Assembly: GCF_000321415.2 (NCBI RefSeq)
Contig: NC_019902.2
Coordinates: forward strand, 744,001 to 808,000
DNA: 64,000 bases
Reading direction: 5' to 3'
Source of the DNA: Thioalkalivibrio nitratireducens DSM 14787
Lineage (GTDB): Bacteria; Pseudomonadota; Gammaproteobacteria; Ectothiorhodospirales; Ectothiorhodospiraceae
Part shown: piece after piece, positions 9,238 to 17,890 of the stretch
Layout: every line of letters starts with the position of its first letter
How positions within the stretch are numbered: position 1 is the first letter of the stretch
Notes under the pieces: generated by a model
What the model saw: the letters and a program-made list of their open reading frames with translations, nothing else
The model's database searches: none
Told to the model about the DNA's origin: nothing
Made by a program: the position numbers and the translations under genes

Positions 9238-10554
9238 ATGAAGATCGACCACAATCCCTTTGAACTGGTGATCGAGGATCTGACCCTGGACGGGCAGGGT
9301 GTCGGCCGGCGCGGGGGCAAGGCCTGTTTCGTCGACGGTGCGCTGCCCGGCGAGCGGGTGCGCGCGGTGCAGACCGGGCGCAAGCGCAACTTCGACATCG
9401 CGCGCCTGGAAGCGGTCCTCGAACCCGCGCCCGAGCGCGTCGAGCCAAGCTGCACCTGGTTCGGGATCTGCGGCGGCTGCCGGCTGATGCATGCCGACAT
9501 CGCGCTGCAGCGGCGCCTGAAGGAACGCAGCCTGTTCGAGGCGCTGGCGCGGATCGGCCATGTGCAGCCCGAGCGCCGGCTGGAACCGCTGACCGGGGCC
9601 GATCTCGGCTACCGGCGCACCGCCCGGCTGGGGGTCAAGTATGTCGCGAAAAAGGGCGGAACCCTGGTCGGCTTCCGCGAACGGGGCGGGCGCTACCTGG
9701 CCGACATGCGCGACTGCCCGGTGCTGCACCCGGCGCTCGGAGGGCGGATCGAGAAGTTGCGGGAGTTCATCGACGGACTCGATGCCCGCGAGCGGATTCC
9801 CCAGATCGAGGCCGCGGTGGATGACGTCGGCACCACCGTACTGGTGTTCCGCCATCTGCAGCCACTGTCGGCACAGGATCGGGATCGGTTGGCCACGTTT
9901 GCCGATGCCGAGGGCGTACAACTGTACCTGCAGCCCGGCGGACCCGGTACCGTGCACTTTCACGCCGGCCCTGACGCAGCGCTGCGCTACACCCACCCGG
10001 AACTCGGGCTGCACGTGGATTTCCAGCCGCTGGATTTCATCCAGGTGCACGCCGGAATCAACCGGGACATGGTGCGCCGGGCGATCGATCTGCTCGCATT
10101 GACACCGCAGTCGCGCGTGCTGGACCTGTTTTGCGGGTTGGGCAATTTCACGCTGCCGCTGGCGCTCCGGGCGCACGAGGTGCTGGGCGTGGAAGGGGAT
10201 GCGGCGATGCTCGACCGGGCGCGTGCCAATGCCGAGACGCAGGGAATCGGCAACACCCGCTATCGGCGCGCCAACCTTGATGACCCGGCGCTGGCCGATG
10301 CGGCCTGGCTGCAGGAGTCGTTCGACCGGGTGCTGCTGGATCCGCCGCGTGCCGGCGCCGCGGCGGTCGTGCAGGCGCTGGGGCCGCGCGCGATCCCGCG
10401 GCTCGTCTACGTGTCCTGCAACCCGGCGACGCTGGCCCGCGACGCGGGCGAACTGGTGCAGCATTTCGGTTACCGCCTCGAGGCCGCGGGGATCATGGAC
10501 ATGTTCCCGCATACCGCGCACGTCGAGTCGATGGCGCTGTTCACCCGTGAGTGA
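9238..10554 (+). CDS. rlmD: 23S rRNA (uracil-1939-C5)-methyltransferase RlmD
   Basis: 438 residues. An N-terminal TRAM domain (residues 5-60) is followed by the iron-sulfur cysteines CTWFGICGGC (about residues 78-87). The SAM-binding motif is VLDLFCGLGNFTLPL, and the catalytic region has DPPRAG and the nucleophile motif SCNPATLARD. This identifies RlmD (RumA), which methylates U1939 using a [4Fe-4S] cluster. It starts 5 bases after the exonuclease stop. Confidence 0.95.
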   Translation: MKIDHNPFELVIEDLTLDGQGVGRRGGKACFVDGALPGERVRAVQTGRKRNFDIARLEAVLEPAPERVEPSCTWFGICGGCRLMHADIALQRRLKERSLFEALARIGHVQPERRLEPLTGADLGYRRTARLGVKYVAKKGGTLVGFRERGGRYLADMRDCPVLHPALGGRIEKLREFIDGLDARERIPQIEAAVDDVGTTVLVFRHLQPLSAQDRDRLATFADAEGVQLYLQPGGPGTVHFHAGPDAALRYTHPELGLHVDFQPLDFIQVHAGINRDMVRRAIDLLALTPQSRVLDLFCGLGNFTLPLALRAHEVLGVEGDAAMLDRARANAETQGIGNTRYRRANLDDPALADAAWLQESFDRVLLDPPRAGAAAVVQALGPRAIPRLVYVSCNPATLARDAGELVQHFGYRLEAAGIMDMFPHTAHVESMALFTRE

Positions 10555-10802
10555 TCCCGGTGTCGAGTTTCGTGGGATCGGGGCAGTGGGTATCATCAGC
10601 ACTCCGGACGCCAGAGCATGGCGTCTGCGCGCTGCGCCCGGGTGCCGCGACGGCACCGCAGTTGACTCTGCAACGCACCATCGCCCGGCGCCGGGACGGG
10701 TTCCGGTACCGTTGCATGCAGGGGTCTACGGCCTGCGTGCCGGGTCGGTGATGGATCGGGGCACCGGCGTCGGTGTCCTGTGCGTGTTCTTGGGAGATCC
10801 GA
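10555..10802. other. Non-coding interval between rlmD and exbB
   Basis: 248 bases with no convincing gene; short open frames here have no recognisable protein character. A hairpin GGTGCC-gcgac-GGCACC lies at 10641-10657 without a T tract. No clear -10/-35 pair was found, so the promoter of the lipid A operon is unassigned. Confidence 0.5.
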
Positions 10803-11435
10803 ATGCTGGAGATCGTGAAGGCAGGTGGCTGGCTGATGGTGCCGATCCTGCTTTGTTCGGTAATCGCGCTGGCCATCGTGCTCGAGCGCCTGTGGTCGCT
10901 GCGCCGTGCCCGGGTGGTGCCGCGTGGCCTGCTGCTGACGGTCTGGGAACAGATTCGGGGCAGCGGCCCCGGCGGGGAGATCCAGCTACAGCGCCTGCGT
11001 GCCCGCTCGCCGCTGGGTCAGGTGCTCGCGGCCGGCTTGGCCGCGCAGAACCATTCGCGCGAGGTGATGAAGGAAACCATCGAGGAAACCGGCCGGCGCG
11101 TGGCGCACGAACTCGAGCGGTTCCTGAATACGTTGGGCACGATCGCGATGATCACGCCGCTGCTGGGTCTGCTGGGCACGGTGGTGGGCATGATCGAGGT
11201 CTTCACCGTGATTACCGACGTCGGGGTCGGCAGCCCCCGGGATCTGGCCGGGGGCATCTCGCAGGCCCTGGTGACCACTGCGACGGGCATCGGCGTTGCG
11301 ATCCCGACGCTGATCTTTCATCGCTATTTCCGCGGGCGGGTCGATGAACTCGTACTGGAGATGGAAATGGAGGCCGTGAAACTGGTCGAGGTGATCCACG
11401 GCGAGCGCAGCGCCTCGGTCGGGGTCGGTGCGTGA
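10803..11435 (+). CDS. exbB: MotA/TolQ/ExbB proton-channel family protein
   Basis: 210 residues from ATG 10803, preceded by GGGAG. Three membrane helices are visible: an N-terminal one (about residues 8-28), and LGTIAMITPLLGLLGTVVGM and the QALVTTATGIGVAIPTLIF region, which carry the conserved ExbB/TolQ motifs. With ExbD it forms an energy-coupling proton channel. The exbBD pair ahead of msbA/lpxK is common in Pseudomonas-like gammaproteobacteria, usually without a tonB gene nearby; the outer-membrane partner is unknown. Confidence 0.9.
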   Translation: MLEIVKAGGWLMVPILLCSVIALAIVLERLWSLRRARVVPRGLLLTVWEQIRGSGPGGEIQLQRLRARSPLGQVLAAGLAAQNHSREVMKETIEETGRRVAHELERFLNTLGTIAMITPLLGLLGTVVGMIEVFTVITDVGVGSPRDLAGGISQALVTTATGIGVAIPTLIFHRYFRGRVDELVLEMEMEAVKLVEVIHGERSASVGVGA

Positions 11436-11857
11436 ATTTCCGGCGGCGCAGGGACGACGAGGCGGGGATCAACCTGACACCGCTGATCGACGTGGTGTTC
11501 CTGCTGTTGATCTTCTTCATGGTTTCGACCACCTTCGACCGACACGCCGACATCCAGCTGCAGCTGCCGTCGGCCGACCGCGAGCCGGCGCTCGCGGAGC
11601 GTGCCTGGATCGATATACTGATCGATGCGACCGGGGAGTATTACGTCGATGGGCAGGAACTCGTGAACCGCCGTCCGGAGACGCTCGAACGGATGCTGGA
11701 GCAGGTGCTGCGCGACCGGGCCGGGGATCCGGTGCTGATCCGGGCCGATGCGCATGCCAGCCATCAGTCGGTGGTTACCGCGCTGGATGTGGTCGGCCGT
11801 CTCGGGATCACTGCGGTCTCGATCGCGACCATCGGCCGGGTTGCGGATGATGACTGA
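11432..11857 (+). CDS. exbD: ExbD/TolR biopolymer transport protein
   Basis: 141 residues. The GTG start overlaps the exbB stop (GTGA). The helix PLIDVVFLLLIFFMVSTTF (about residues 15-33) contains the conserved membrane Asp in LIDVVF, which carries protons in this family. A periplasmic domain follows. It works with ExbB. The stop lies inside the msbA start (8-base overlap), showing tight coupling. Confidence 0.93.
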   Translation: MNFRRRRDDEAGINLTPLIDVVFLLLIFFMVSTTFDRHADIQLQLPSADREPALAERAWIDILIDATGEYYVDGQELVNRRPETLERMLEQVLRDRAGDPVLIRADAHASHQSVVTALDVVGRLGITAVSIATIGRVADDD

Positions 11858-13616
11858 CCGGGAGCGGGCAGGTTACGACACGGGGTGGCGCGTCTACAGG
11901 CGCCTGCTGTCCTACGCGTTCCAGTACTGGCCGTTGCTGATTACCGCCACGGTCACGATGGTGATCATGGCGGCGACCGAGGCGGGGTTCGCCGCGTTGA
12001 TGAAGCCGCTGATGGACGAGTCCTTTGGTGCCGACGAGAGCCAGCTCTCGCGCTGGATCCCGCTGCTGCTGATCGGCCTGTTTGCGGTCCGCGGCGTCGC
12101 CGAGTTCGGTGCGACCTACTCGATGCGCTACGTCGGCCGCCAAGTCGTGAAACGCCTGCGCACGGAACTGTTCGAGCGTCTGCTGGTGATGCCGGTGCAG
12201 CGCTTCCAGCACCAGTCCAGCGGCGAGCTGATTTCCCGCCTTACCTACAATGTGGAACAGGTGGCCAGTGCCGCGACCGATGGCTTCAGCGTGCTGGTGA
12301 AGGACAGCCTGACGATTCTGGTGCTGCTCGCCTGGATGCTCTACCTCAGTGCGGCGCTGACGATGACCGTCCTGGTGATCGTGCCGGCGGTCGTGCTGCT
12401 GGTGAACGTGGTCACGAGGCAGTTCCGGCGCCTGTCGCACCGTATCCAGGGCAACATGAGCGACGTGACCCACGTGACCCAGGAAGTGATCGAGGGCCAT
12501 CGGGTCGTTCGGATCTTCGGCGGCGAACCCTTCGAACGCGAACGTTTCGAGGGGATCAACGAAGGCAACCGCCGGCTGCACATGCGCATGGAGGGCGTCA
12601 AGGCAGCGTATGTGCCGATCATCCAGTTCATCGTTGCACTGGTGCTGGCCTTTATCATCTGGATGGCGACTTCCGACACCCTCGGGGACGAGGTCACGGC
12701 CGGAACCTTCGTTTCGTTCCTGACCGCGATGCTGCTGCTGCTGACCCCGATCCGGCGTCTGAGCACGATCAACGCGACCCTGCAGCGGGGCATCGCGGCT
12801 GGCCAGAACATCTTCGCCGTGCTCGACGAGGTGCCGGAGCGCGATACCGGACATACCCCGATGGAGCGTGCCCGCGGGGCGCTGCGCTTCGAGCAGGTGA
12901 GCTTCCGGTACGAGCCCGGTGGCCCGGACGTGCTGAAGGACATCGACCTGGCGATCGAGCCCGGCGAGAATGTGGCGCTGGTCGGACGCTCCGGCAGCGG
13001 CAAGACGACGCTGGTCAACCTGCTGCCGCGGTTCTTCCAGCCGACCCGGGGGCGGATTTTCCTGGACGGCCACGATCTCTCCGATCTGCGCCTGCGCGAT
13101 CTGCGCCGCCAGATCGCTTACGTGGGCCAGCATGTCACGCTGTTCGCGGACACGGTCGCGAACAACATCGCCTACGGTCGCGTCGGAACGACCCTGGACG
13201 AGATCCGCGAGGCTGCGGCGGCGGCGCATGCGCTGGACTTCATCGAGCAGCTGCCGGACGGGTTCGATACCGAAATCGGCGAGAACGGGGTACTGCTGTC
13301 CGGTGGCCAGCGGCAGCGGCTGGCCATCGCTCGGGCCCTGCTGCGGGACGCGCCGCTGCTGATCCTGGACGAGGCGACTTCGGCGCTGGACAACGAGTCC
13401 GAGCGCAAAGTGCAGGCGGCCCTGGCCAATCTGATGCATACCCGAACGACGCTGATCATCGCCCACCGCCTGTCGACGATCGAACACGCCGATCGCATCC
13501 TGGTGCTCGATGCGGGACGCATCGTCGAACAGGGGCAGCATGCGGATCTGCTTGCCCGCGACGGCATCTACACGCACCTGTACCGGCTCCAGTTCCGCGA
13601 AGCCGAGGCGGGGTAG
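11850..13616 (+). CDS. msbA: Lipid A export ATP-binding/permease MsbA
   Basis: 588 residues from the second of two adjacent ATGs (11847 and 11850). The N-terminal half holds six membrane helices. The ATPase half has Walker A GRSGSGKTT, ABC signature LSGGQRQRLAIARALL and Walker B LLILDEATSALD. MsbA flips core-lipid A across the inner membrane as a homodimer. The gene is embedded with lpxK and kdsB, so the operon covers lipid A phosphorylation, Kdo activation and export. Confidence 0.95.
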   Translation: MTDRERAGYDTGWRVYRRLLSYAFQYWPLLITATVTMVIMAATEAGFAALMKPLMDESFGADESQLSRWIPLLLIGLFAVRGVAEFGATYSMRYVGRQVVKRLRTELFERLLVMPVQRFQHQSSGELISRLTYNVEQVASAATDGFSVLVKDSLTILVLLAWMLYLSAALTMTVLVIVPAVVLLVNVVTRQFRRLSHRIQGNMSDVTHVTQEVIEGHRVVRIFGGEPFERERFEGINEGNRRLHMRMEGVKAAYVPIIQFIVALVLAFIIWMATSDTLGDEVTAGTFVSFLTAMLLLLTPIRRLSTINATLQRGIAAGQNIFAVLDEVPERDTGHTPMERARGALRFEQVSFRYEPGGPDVLKDIDLAIEPGENVALVGRSGSGKTTLVNLLPRFFQPTRGRIFLDGHDLSDLRLRDLRRQIAYVGQHVTLFADTVANNIAYGRVGTTLDEIREAAAAAHALDFIEQLPDGFDTEIGENGVLLSGGQRQRLAIARALLRDAPLLILDEATSALDNESERKVQAALANLMHTRTTLIIAHRLSTIEHADRILVLDAGRIVEQGQHADLLARDGIYTHLYRLQFREAEAG

Positions 13617-13621
13617 AGTCG

Positions 13622-14743
13622 GTGGTCGTGGCGGATCCCGGATACGGGACCCGGTTCTGGCCGGTGTGGCGCGCGGCATGGCGCGATCACCGGGCCGGCG
13701 ACCGGCGCCGGGCGCGCGCCCGGCTGGGCTTTCTGAGCCCGCCGGAGGGACGCGGTCGACTGATCTGGATCAAGGCAGGGGCCAGCCGGGAGGCACTGCA
13801 ACTGGGGGTGGAACTGCTGGGGGCGGTGCGCGACCGGCGCCGTGACGTTCGCATCGTGCTGACCTTCGAACGCGATGATCCCGATCTGTTGCGCGCCCTC
13901 TTGCGGTCCTGGCCTCGGGTCGGTCTCGGCTACGGGCCCAGTGACCGGCCGCGGGTGGTGCGCCGCGTCCTGGCCCGGTTCCGGCCCGCGGGCGTCCTGC
14001 TGGCGGAATCGGCACCTCCGGAAACGCTGCTGCAGCGGTTGTCGGCGCCGGTGGCCGCAATCGGCACCGGCCCGGCGCGGACGAGGGTAACCGCGGCGTG
14101 GCCACTGTCCGCCACGGAATACCGTGTCTGGCAGGGATCCGGGGCGGTGCAGGACCTGCTGCCGGCGGCGGATCCGCAGGCCCGGTTCGCCGAGGCCCGG
14201 GCCGACGTAGTGTTGCGCACGCTCGCGGGCGGGGGCACGCGCCGACTCTGGTGGTGGCATGGCGACAGCGCCGGCTGGGACGCCTGGTGGGCCCACTGGC
14301 GCGCCGCCCCGCTGGCCGACGACATCCTGCTGGTCAGCCTGGAAGACGGCGGCGCCCCGGCTACGGCTACGCTGGCAGCGAGCAGCTGGGATCGGCGGCC
14401 GCTGCCTGGCGGGACGGTAGTGCATCTGGACGACCGGCGTTGGTGGGCCGCTGCGGCGAGTGCCGCCGATGGAATCCACCTTGCGGGCGCGTCGCGTGGC
14501 GCGCTGTGGCAGGCCCTGGCCGCGGGTTCCGCGGTCAGCATGGGTGTCTCGTCGCCGATCGCGGATCTGCCGGTGTCGGCGCTCGTGCAGCCGGAGCGCG
14601 TGCTCGCCCACTGGCAGACACTGCGTGGCGACACACAACGCAGGCGCGGCCTCGGCGATGCGGCGCGGCGCCGCTTCTGGACGGAGCGGCGCCAGGTCGA
14701 TCGCAACCTGGCGGCACTGATGGACCGGGTCTGGGTATGGTAG
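13622..14743 (+). CDS. Divergent WaaA/KdtA-like glycosyltransferase-fold protein
   Basis: 373 residues from GTG 13622 (GTG 13628 is an alternative). The same frame stays open far upstream through msbA, but that part has no protein character. Residues around 40-110 follow the pattern of the Kdo-transferase N-terminal domain: LIWIKAGASREAL in place of the usual IW.HAVSVGE, then an FRPAGVLLAES segment where WaaA has its second conserved Glu. The C-terminal half is rich in Trp and Ala and poorly recognisable, and there is no N-terminal membrane anchor. Position between msbA and lpxK suggests a role in lipid A/Kdo assembly. It may be a sequence-degenerate WaaA or a regulator derived from it. Confidence 0.5.
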   Translation: MVVADPGYGTRFWPVWRAAWRDHRAGDRRRARARLGFLSPPEGRGRLIWIKAGASREALQLGVELLGAVRDRRRDVRIVLTFERDDPDLLRALLRSWPRVGLGYGPSDRPRVVRRVLARFRPAGVLLAESAPPETLLQRLSAPVAAIGTGPARTRVTAAWPLSATEYRVWQGSGAVQDLLPAADPQARFAEARADVVLRTLAGGGTRRLWWWHGDSAGWDAWWAHWRAAPLADDILLVSLEDGGAPATATLAASSWDRRPLPGGTVVHLDDRRWWAAAASAADGIHLAGASRGALWQALAAGSAVSMGVSSPIADLPVSALVQPERVLAHWQTLRGDTQRRRGLGDAARRRFWTERRQVDRNLAALMDRVWVW

Positions 14744-15741
14744 AGCAGTGGCTGTGGCGCCAGTGGAGTCATCGCGGACCGTTCGCGGCCGCGATGTTTC
14801 CGCTGTCGCTGTTGTATGCCGGGCTCGCGGGCTGGCGGCGCAGCCGGCTCGAGGACACCCAGCGCCACGTGGTGCTGCCGCTGAAGGCGGTGATCGTCGT
14901 CGGCAACCTGACCGTGGGAGGCAGCGGCAAGACGCCGATGACCGCCTGGCTGGCGCAGAGTCTCAAGCGGGCCGGCTATTGGCCGGGCATCGTCAGCCGC
15001 GGCTATGGTCGCCGCAACGCGCACGCGAGTCTCCCGGTGCACCCTGGTGCGGACCCGTCGGCGGTCGGTGACGAGCCGATTCTGCTGGCCCGCCGCACCG
15101 GCGTGCCCGTCTGGGTCGACCGGGACCGGGTGCGTGCCGCGCGTGCACTCGCGGCGCAGGGAGTGGACGTAGTGATCTCGGACGACGGCCTGCAGCACCA
15201 CCGGCTTCCGCGTGATATCAGCATCCTGATGCTGGATGGCAAACGCCGCCTGGGGAATGGCCTGTGTCTGCCTGCAGGGCCGCTGCGCGAACCCGGGTCC
15301 GCGGTCGCGTGTGCCGATTTCGTCGTAGTCACCGGCGGCAGCCCGCAGGGCGGCGAGTACGCGATGCGCCTGGAAACGCCGGGCACGGTATCGAGCGTGG
15401 GCCGGCATGGCGTCCAGCGTCCGCAGCGCGAGTTTGCCGGCCGGCCGGCCCACGCGGTGGCGGGCATCGCCGATCCCGAGCGCTTTTTCACCGCGCTGGA
15501 GGCCGCGGGCGTTGACGTGATCCGGCACCCGTTCCCCGACCACCACCGCTTTCACGCTCGGGACATCGACTTCGATGACCAGCACCCGGTACTGATGACG
15601 GAGAAGGATGCCGTAAAATGCCGGGAGTTTGCCGATGAGCGCCACTGGTACTGGCCGGTGTCGGCGCGGCCCGATCCCGCCTTCGAACCGGCGCTCTTGA
15701 GGCGCCTGGAATCCATGATACGGCTGAAATACCTGGGGTAA
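14737..15741 (+). CDS. lpxK: Tetraacyldisaccharide 4'-kinase (LpxK)
   Basis: 334 residues from ATG 14737, which overlaps the previous stop. The N-terminal membrane-associated segment ([19 protein letters not shown]) precedes the P-loop [19 protein letters not shown] and DDGLQHH are LpxK signatures, as is TEKDAVKC near the end. It phosphorylates the 4' position of lipid A precursor at the inner membrane. Coupled with msbA upstream and ycaR-kdsB downstream. Confidence 0.96.
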   Translation: MVEQWLWRQWSHRGPFAAAMFPLSLLYAGLAGWRRSRLEDTQRHVVLPLKAVIVVGNLTVGGSGKTPMTAWLAQSLKRAGYWPGIVSRGYGRRNAHASLPVHPGADPSAVGDEPILLARRTGVPVWVDRDRVRAARALAAQGVDVVISDDGLQHHRLPRDISILMLDGKRRLGNGLCLPAGPLREPGSAVACADFVVVTGGSPQGGEYAMRLETPGTVSSVGRHGVQRPQREFAGRPAHAVAGIADPERFFTALEAAGVDVIRHPFPDHHRFHARDIDFDDQHPVLMTEKDAVKCREFADERHWYWPVSARPDPAFEPALLRRLESMIRLKYLG

Positions 15742-15746
15742 TCACG

Positions 15747-15941
15747 ATGGACAAGCGTTTGCTCGAAATTCTCGTCTGCCCGGTCACGAAGGGACCGCTC
15801 CACTACGACCGCGAAGCGAACGAGTTGATCTCGGTGGCGGCTGGACTGGCCTATCCGATTCGGGACGACATCCCGGTGATGCTCGAGGAGGAAGCCCGCG
15901 TACTGTCTGAAGAAGAGAAGAAGCGCTGGCGCGGGAAGTGA
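15747..15941 (+). CDS. ycaR: Trm112/YcaR family small protein
   Basis: 64 residues, starting [18 protein letters not shown] and containing [15 protein letters not shown], the family hallmark. The usual second zinc-type cysteine is absent; only one Cys is present. These proteins are nearly always between lpxK and kdsB. In eukaryotes and archaea the fold activates methyltransferases; the role of the short bacterial form is unclear. Confidence 0.92.
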   Translation: MDKRLLEILVCPVTKGPLHYDREANELISVAAGLAYPIRDDIPVMLEEEARVLSEEEKKRWRGK

Positions 15942-15997
15942 TGCCGGCCACGGGTGAACGCAAGGGCGGCGGGCACGGCGCTGGCTCCGGGAGCGGC

Positions 15998-16771
15998 ATG
16001 AGCGCCGAGCCCTTCATCGTCGTGATTCCCGCCCGGATGGCGTCCAGCCGGCTGCCCGGAAAGCCGCTGGTCGCGATCGCTGGGCGTCCGCTGATCGCCC
16101 ATGTCGTCGCGCGTGCGCGCGAGAGCCGCGCGCAGCGCGTCATCGTCGCCAGCGACGACGCCCGTGTGCTGGACGTGGCCCGTGCCAGTGGTGCGGAGGC
16201 CTGCTGGACGCCGGCGGAACTACCCTCCGGAACCGACCGGATCGCGGCGGTCGCGGCACAGCAGCGCTGGCCCGATGAGACCTGCGTGGTCAACCTGCAG
16301 GGCGATGAGCCGCTGACACCGGGCACGCTTCTGGACGAACTCGCGGCATTGCTCGCGCGTCATCCCGGCGCCGACATGGCGACCCTCGGGGTTCCGATCC
16401 GCAGCGCCGACGATCTGCGCGATCCGAACCAGGTGAAGCTGGTGACCGATGCCGCCGGTCGGGCGCTGTACTTTTCGCGGGCGCCGATTCCCTGGGACCG
16501 CGAGGCCGCGCACGCCGGGCACAGCCCCGACCTGACGCAGGCGCGCAGGCACCTGGGGCTCTATGCCTACCGGGTCGGCTTCCTCCGGCAGCTGACCGAG
16601 CAGCCGCCCGCGGCGCTGGAGCGGATCGAACAGCTCGAGCAACTGCGCGCGCTGGCCATCGGCGCCTGGATCCAGGTCGGGATCGTCGATGCGCCGGTGC
16701 CCGCCGGGGTGGACACCCCGGAGGACGTCGACCGGCTGGAGCGGCTTATGGCCGCAACGGCGCAGGCCTGA
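15998..16771 (+). CDS. kdsB: CMP-Kdo synthetase (3-deoxy-manno-octulosonate cytidylyltransferase)
   Basis: 257 residues from ATG 15998, which has a GGGAG site 5 bases ahead and gives the normal family N-terminus FIVVIPARMASSRLPGKPL. Upstream in-frame starts (GTG 15938, ATG 15941) would add a low-complexity Gly-rich leader. NLQGDEPL and the C-terminal GVDTPEDVDRLE are diagnostic. The enzyme activates Kdo with CTP for WaaA. Its 3' end overlaps the convergent HAD gene by 26 bases. Confidence 0.95.
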   Translation: MSAEPFIVVIPARMASSRLPGKPLVAIAGRPLIAHVVARARESRAQRVIVASDDARVLDVARASGAEACWTPAELPSGTDRIAAVAAQQRWPDETCVVNLQGDEPLTPGTLLDELAALLARHPGADMATLGVPIRSADDLRDPNQVKLVTDAAGRALYFSRAPIPWDREAAHAGHSPDLTQARRHLGLYAYRVGFLRQLTEQPPAALERIEQLEQLRALAIGAWIQVGIVDAPVPAGVDTPEDVDRLERLMAATAQA

Positions 16772-17495
16772 TCAATCCGAGCCGGACCGGTATCTGGCCC
16801 AGCCGGCCGAAGGTGATGTCCGGCCGGGCCTCGCGGTGCGCCCAGGGTTCGGTGCCGGGGTTGAACCAGCCCGCATGCAGTCCGGCGTTGCGCGCACCCA
16901 GGACGTCGCAGACGGCGTCGTCGCCGATGTGCAGCATGGATTCGGGGCGGACCCCCGCGCGGCGGGCGGCCGCGCGGAAGATCGCAGGGTCCGGCTTGGC
17001 AGTACCGGCCTCGGCCGCCGGCAAGGCGAAATCGAAGTACGGTCCGAGCGAGGTGCGGAACACGTCCGCGTTGCCGTTGCTGACGGCACCGATCCGGAAA
17101 TGGCGGGACAGCGTTTCCAGCACCGACGCGGCTTCGGGGTCAGGGTCGACTTCGTTGCGGGCCTCCCAGAAGACCTCGAAGCCTTCCGATTCCAGGCGTG
17201 CGGGGCTGCTGCCGGTCTCCAGCGCGAGGGCGCGCAGCCAGCGCTTGCGCAGCCGGGTCAGGTCGTGGCGCTCCGATGCCGGTGCGGCCTGCATGAAACG
17301 GCTGCGCGCGTCGATCAGTGCCTGCGGCGTATAGCATTCACAGACCTGCGGGGCGTGTCCCTGCAGCCATTCGTAGAAGCGCGCCTCGGCGCGGTGGATC
17401 GCAGGCATCACCGGCCAGAGGGTGTCGTCCAGATCGAAAGTGATGCAGCGCACGCGCGCCTGGATGCGGGCCGCCGCAGCAGGATGGGCGTTCAT
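16746..17495 (-). CDS. HAD-superfamily phosphatase, YigB-like
   Basis: 249 residues from ATG 17495. HAD motif I is FDLDDTLWPV, motif II VSNGN, motif III/IV KPDPAIF and HIGDDAVCDVLGARNAG. The helical cap between residues 35 and 120 is typical of subfamily IA. The closest known type is YigB, a phosphatase of the riboflavin precursor 5-amino-6-ribitylamino-uracil phosphate, but the substrate cannot be told from sequence. It is transcribed towards kdsB and overlaps it by 26 bases. Confidence 0.8.
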   Translation of the reverse strand: MNAHPAAAARIQARVRCITFDLDDTLWPVMPAIHRAEARFYEWLQGHAPQVCECYTPQALIDARSRFMQAAPASERHDLTRLRKRWLRALALETGSSPARLESEGFEVFWEARNEVDPDPEAASVLETLSRHFRIGAVSNGNADVFRTSLGPYFDFALPAAEAGTAKPDPAIFRAAARRAGVRPESMLHIGDDAVCDVLGARNAGLHAGWFNPGTEPWAHREARPDITFGRLGQIPVRLGLIRPAPLRP

Positions 17496-17890
17496 GGGCC
17501 GGGATTCTAGCGAGTTTCCGCAGAATCTTCGCGAAACCCACACGGATCGCCCGCCGGCTTCCGGTGACCAGGACGACGGTGACCAGGACGACGGAAGACG
17601 GTGTCGGGTGGAACACGCACTGGCGGCAGGGGTGGGTTTTCATGCTCCGGGCCATCGGTCAGAATACGTCCAGCACTTGTGACCATACCCCCTGCCGTGG
17701 CGGGACGACCCTGAACCTCTGTGCAGCGGGGCGCGGGGTGCACAGGAGCCCGCGTGCCTGGCGGGGCCTGCGCAGGGCGTTTCCGGGTGCCGCAACGCCG
17801 CCGGGCGCGTGCACTGGCAGCCGCAGCAGGCAAGCGGGGTATGGGCACGTGCGCGCAGACCGGGGCCCAACAGCAGGGGCGTAGTCACCG
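17496..17890. other. 395-base non-coding interval
   Basis: Lies between the divergently transcribed HAD gene and the 17891 gene, so it should hold both promoters; no convincing hexamer pair was found. Contains the 15-bp tandem repeat at 17563-17592. Open frames here look random. Confidence 0.5.
17563..17592. repeat. 15-bp tandem duplication
   Basis: GGTGACCAGGACGAC occurs twice in immediate succession (17563-17577 and 17578-17592). It lies in non-coding DNA about 70 bases upstream of the HAD gene and looks like a recent slippage duplication. Confidence 0.85.

Noticed and set aside
11885-13621. Very long plus-strand open frame running through msbA into the WaaA-like gene
   Set aside because: Inside msbA the translated sequence has no domain character and msbA itself is unmistakable; only the part after 13622 is kept.
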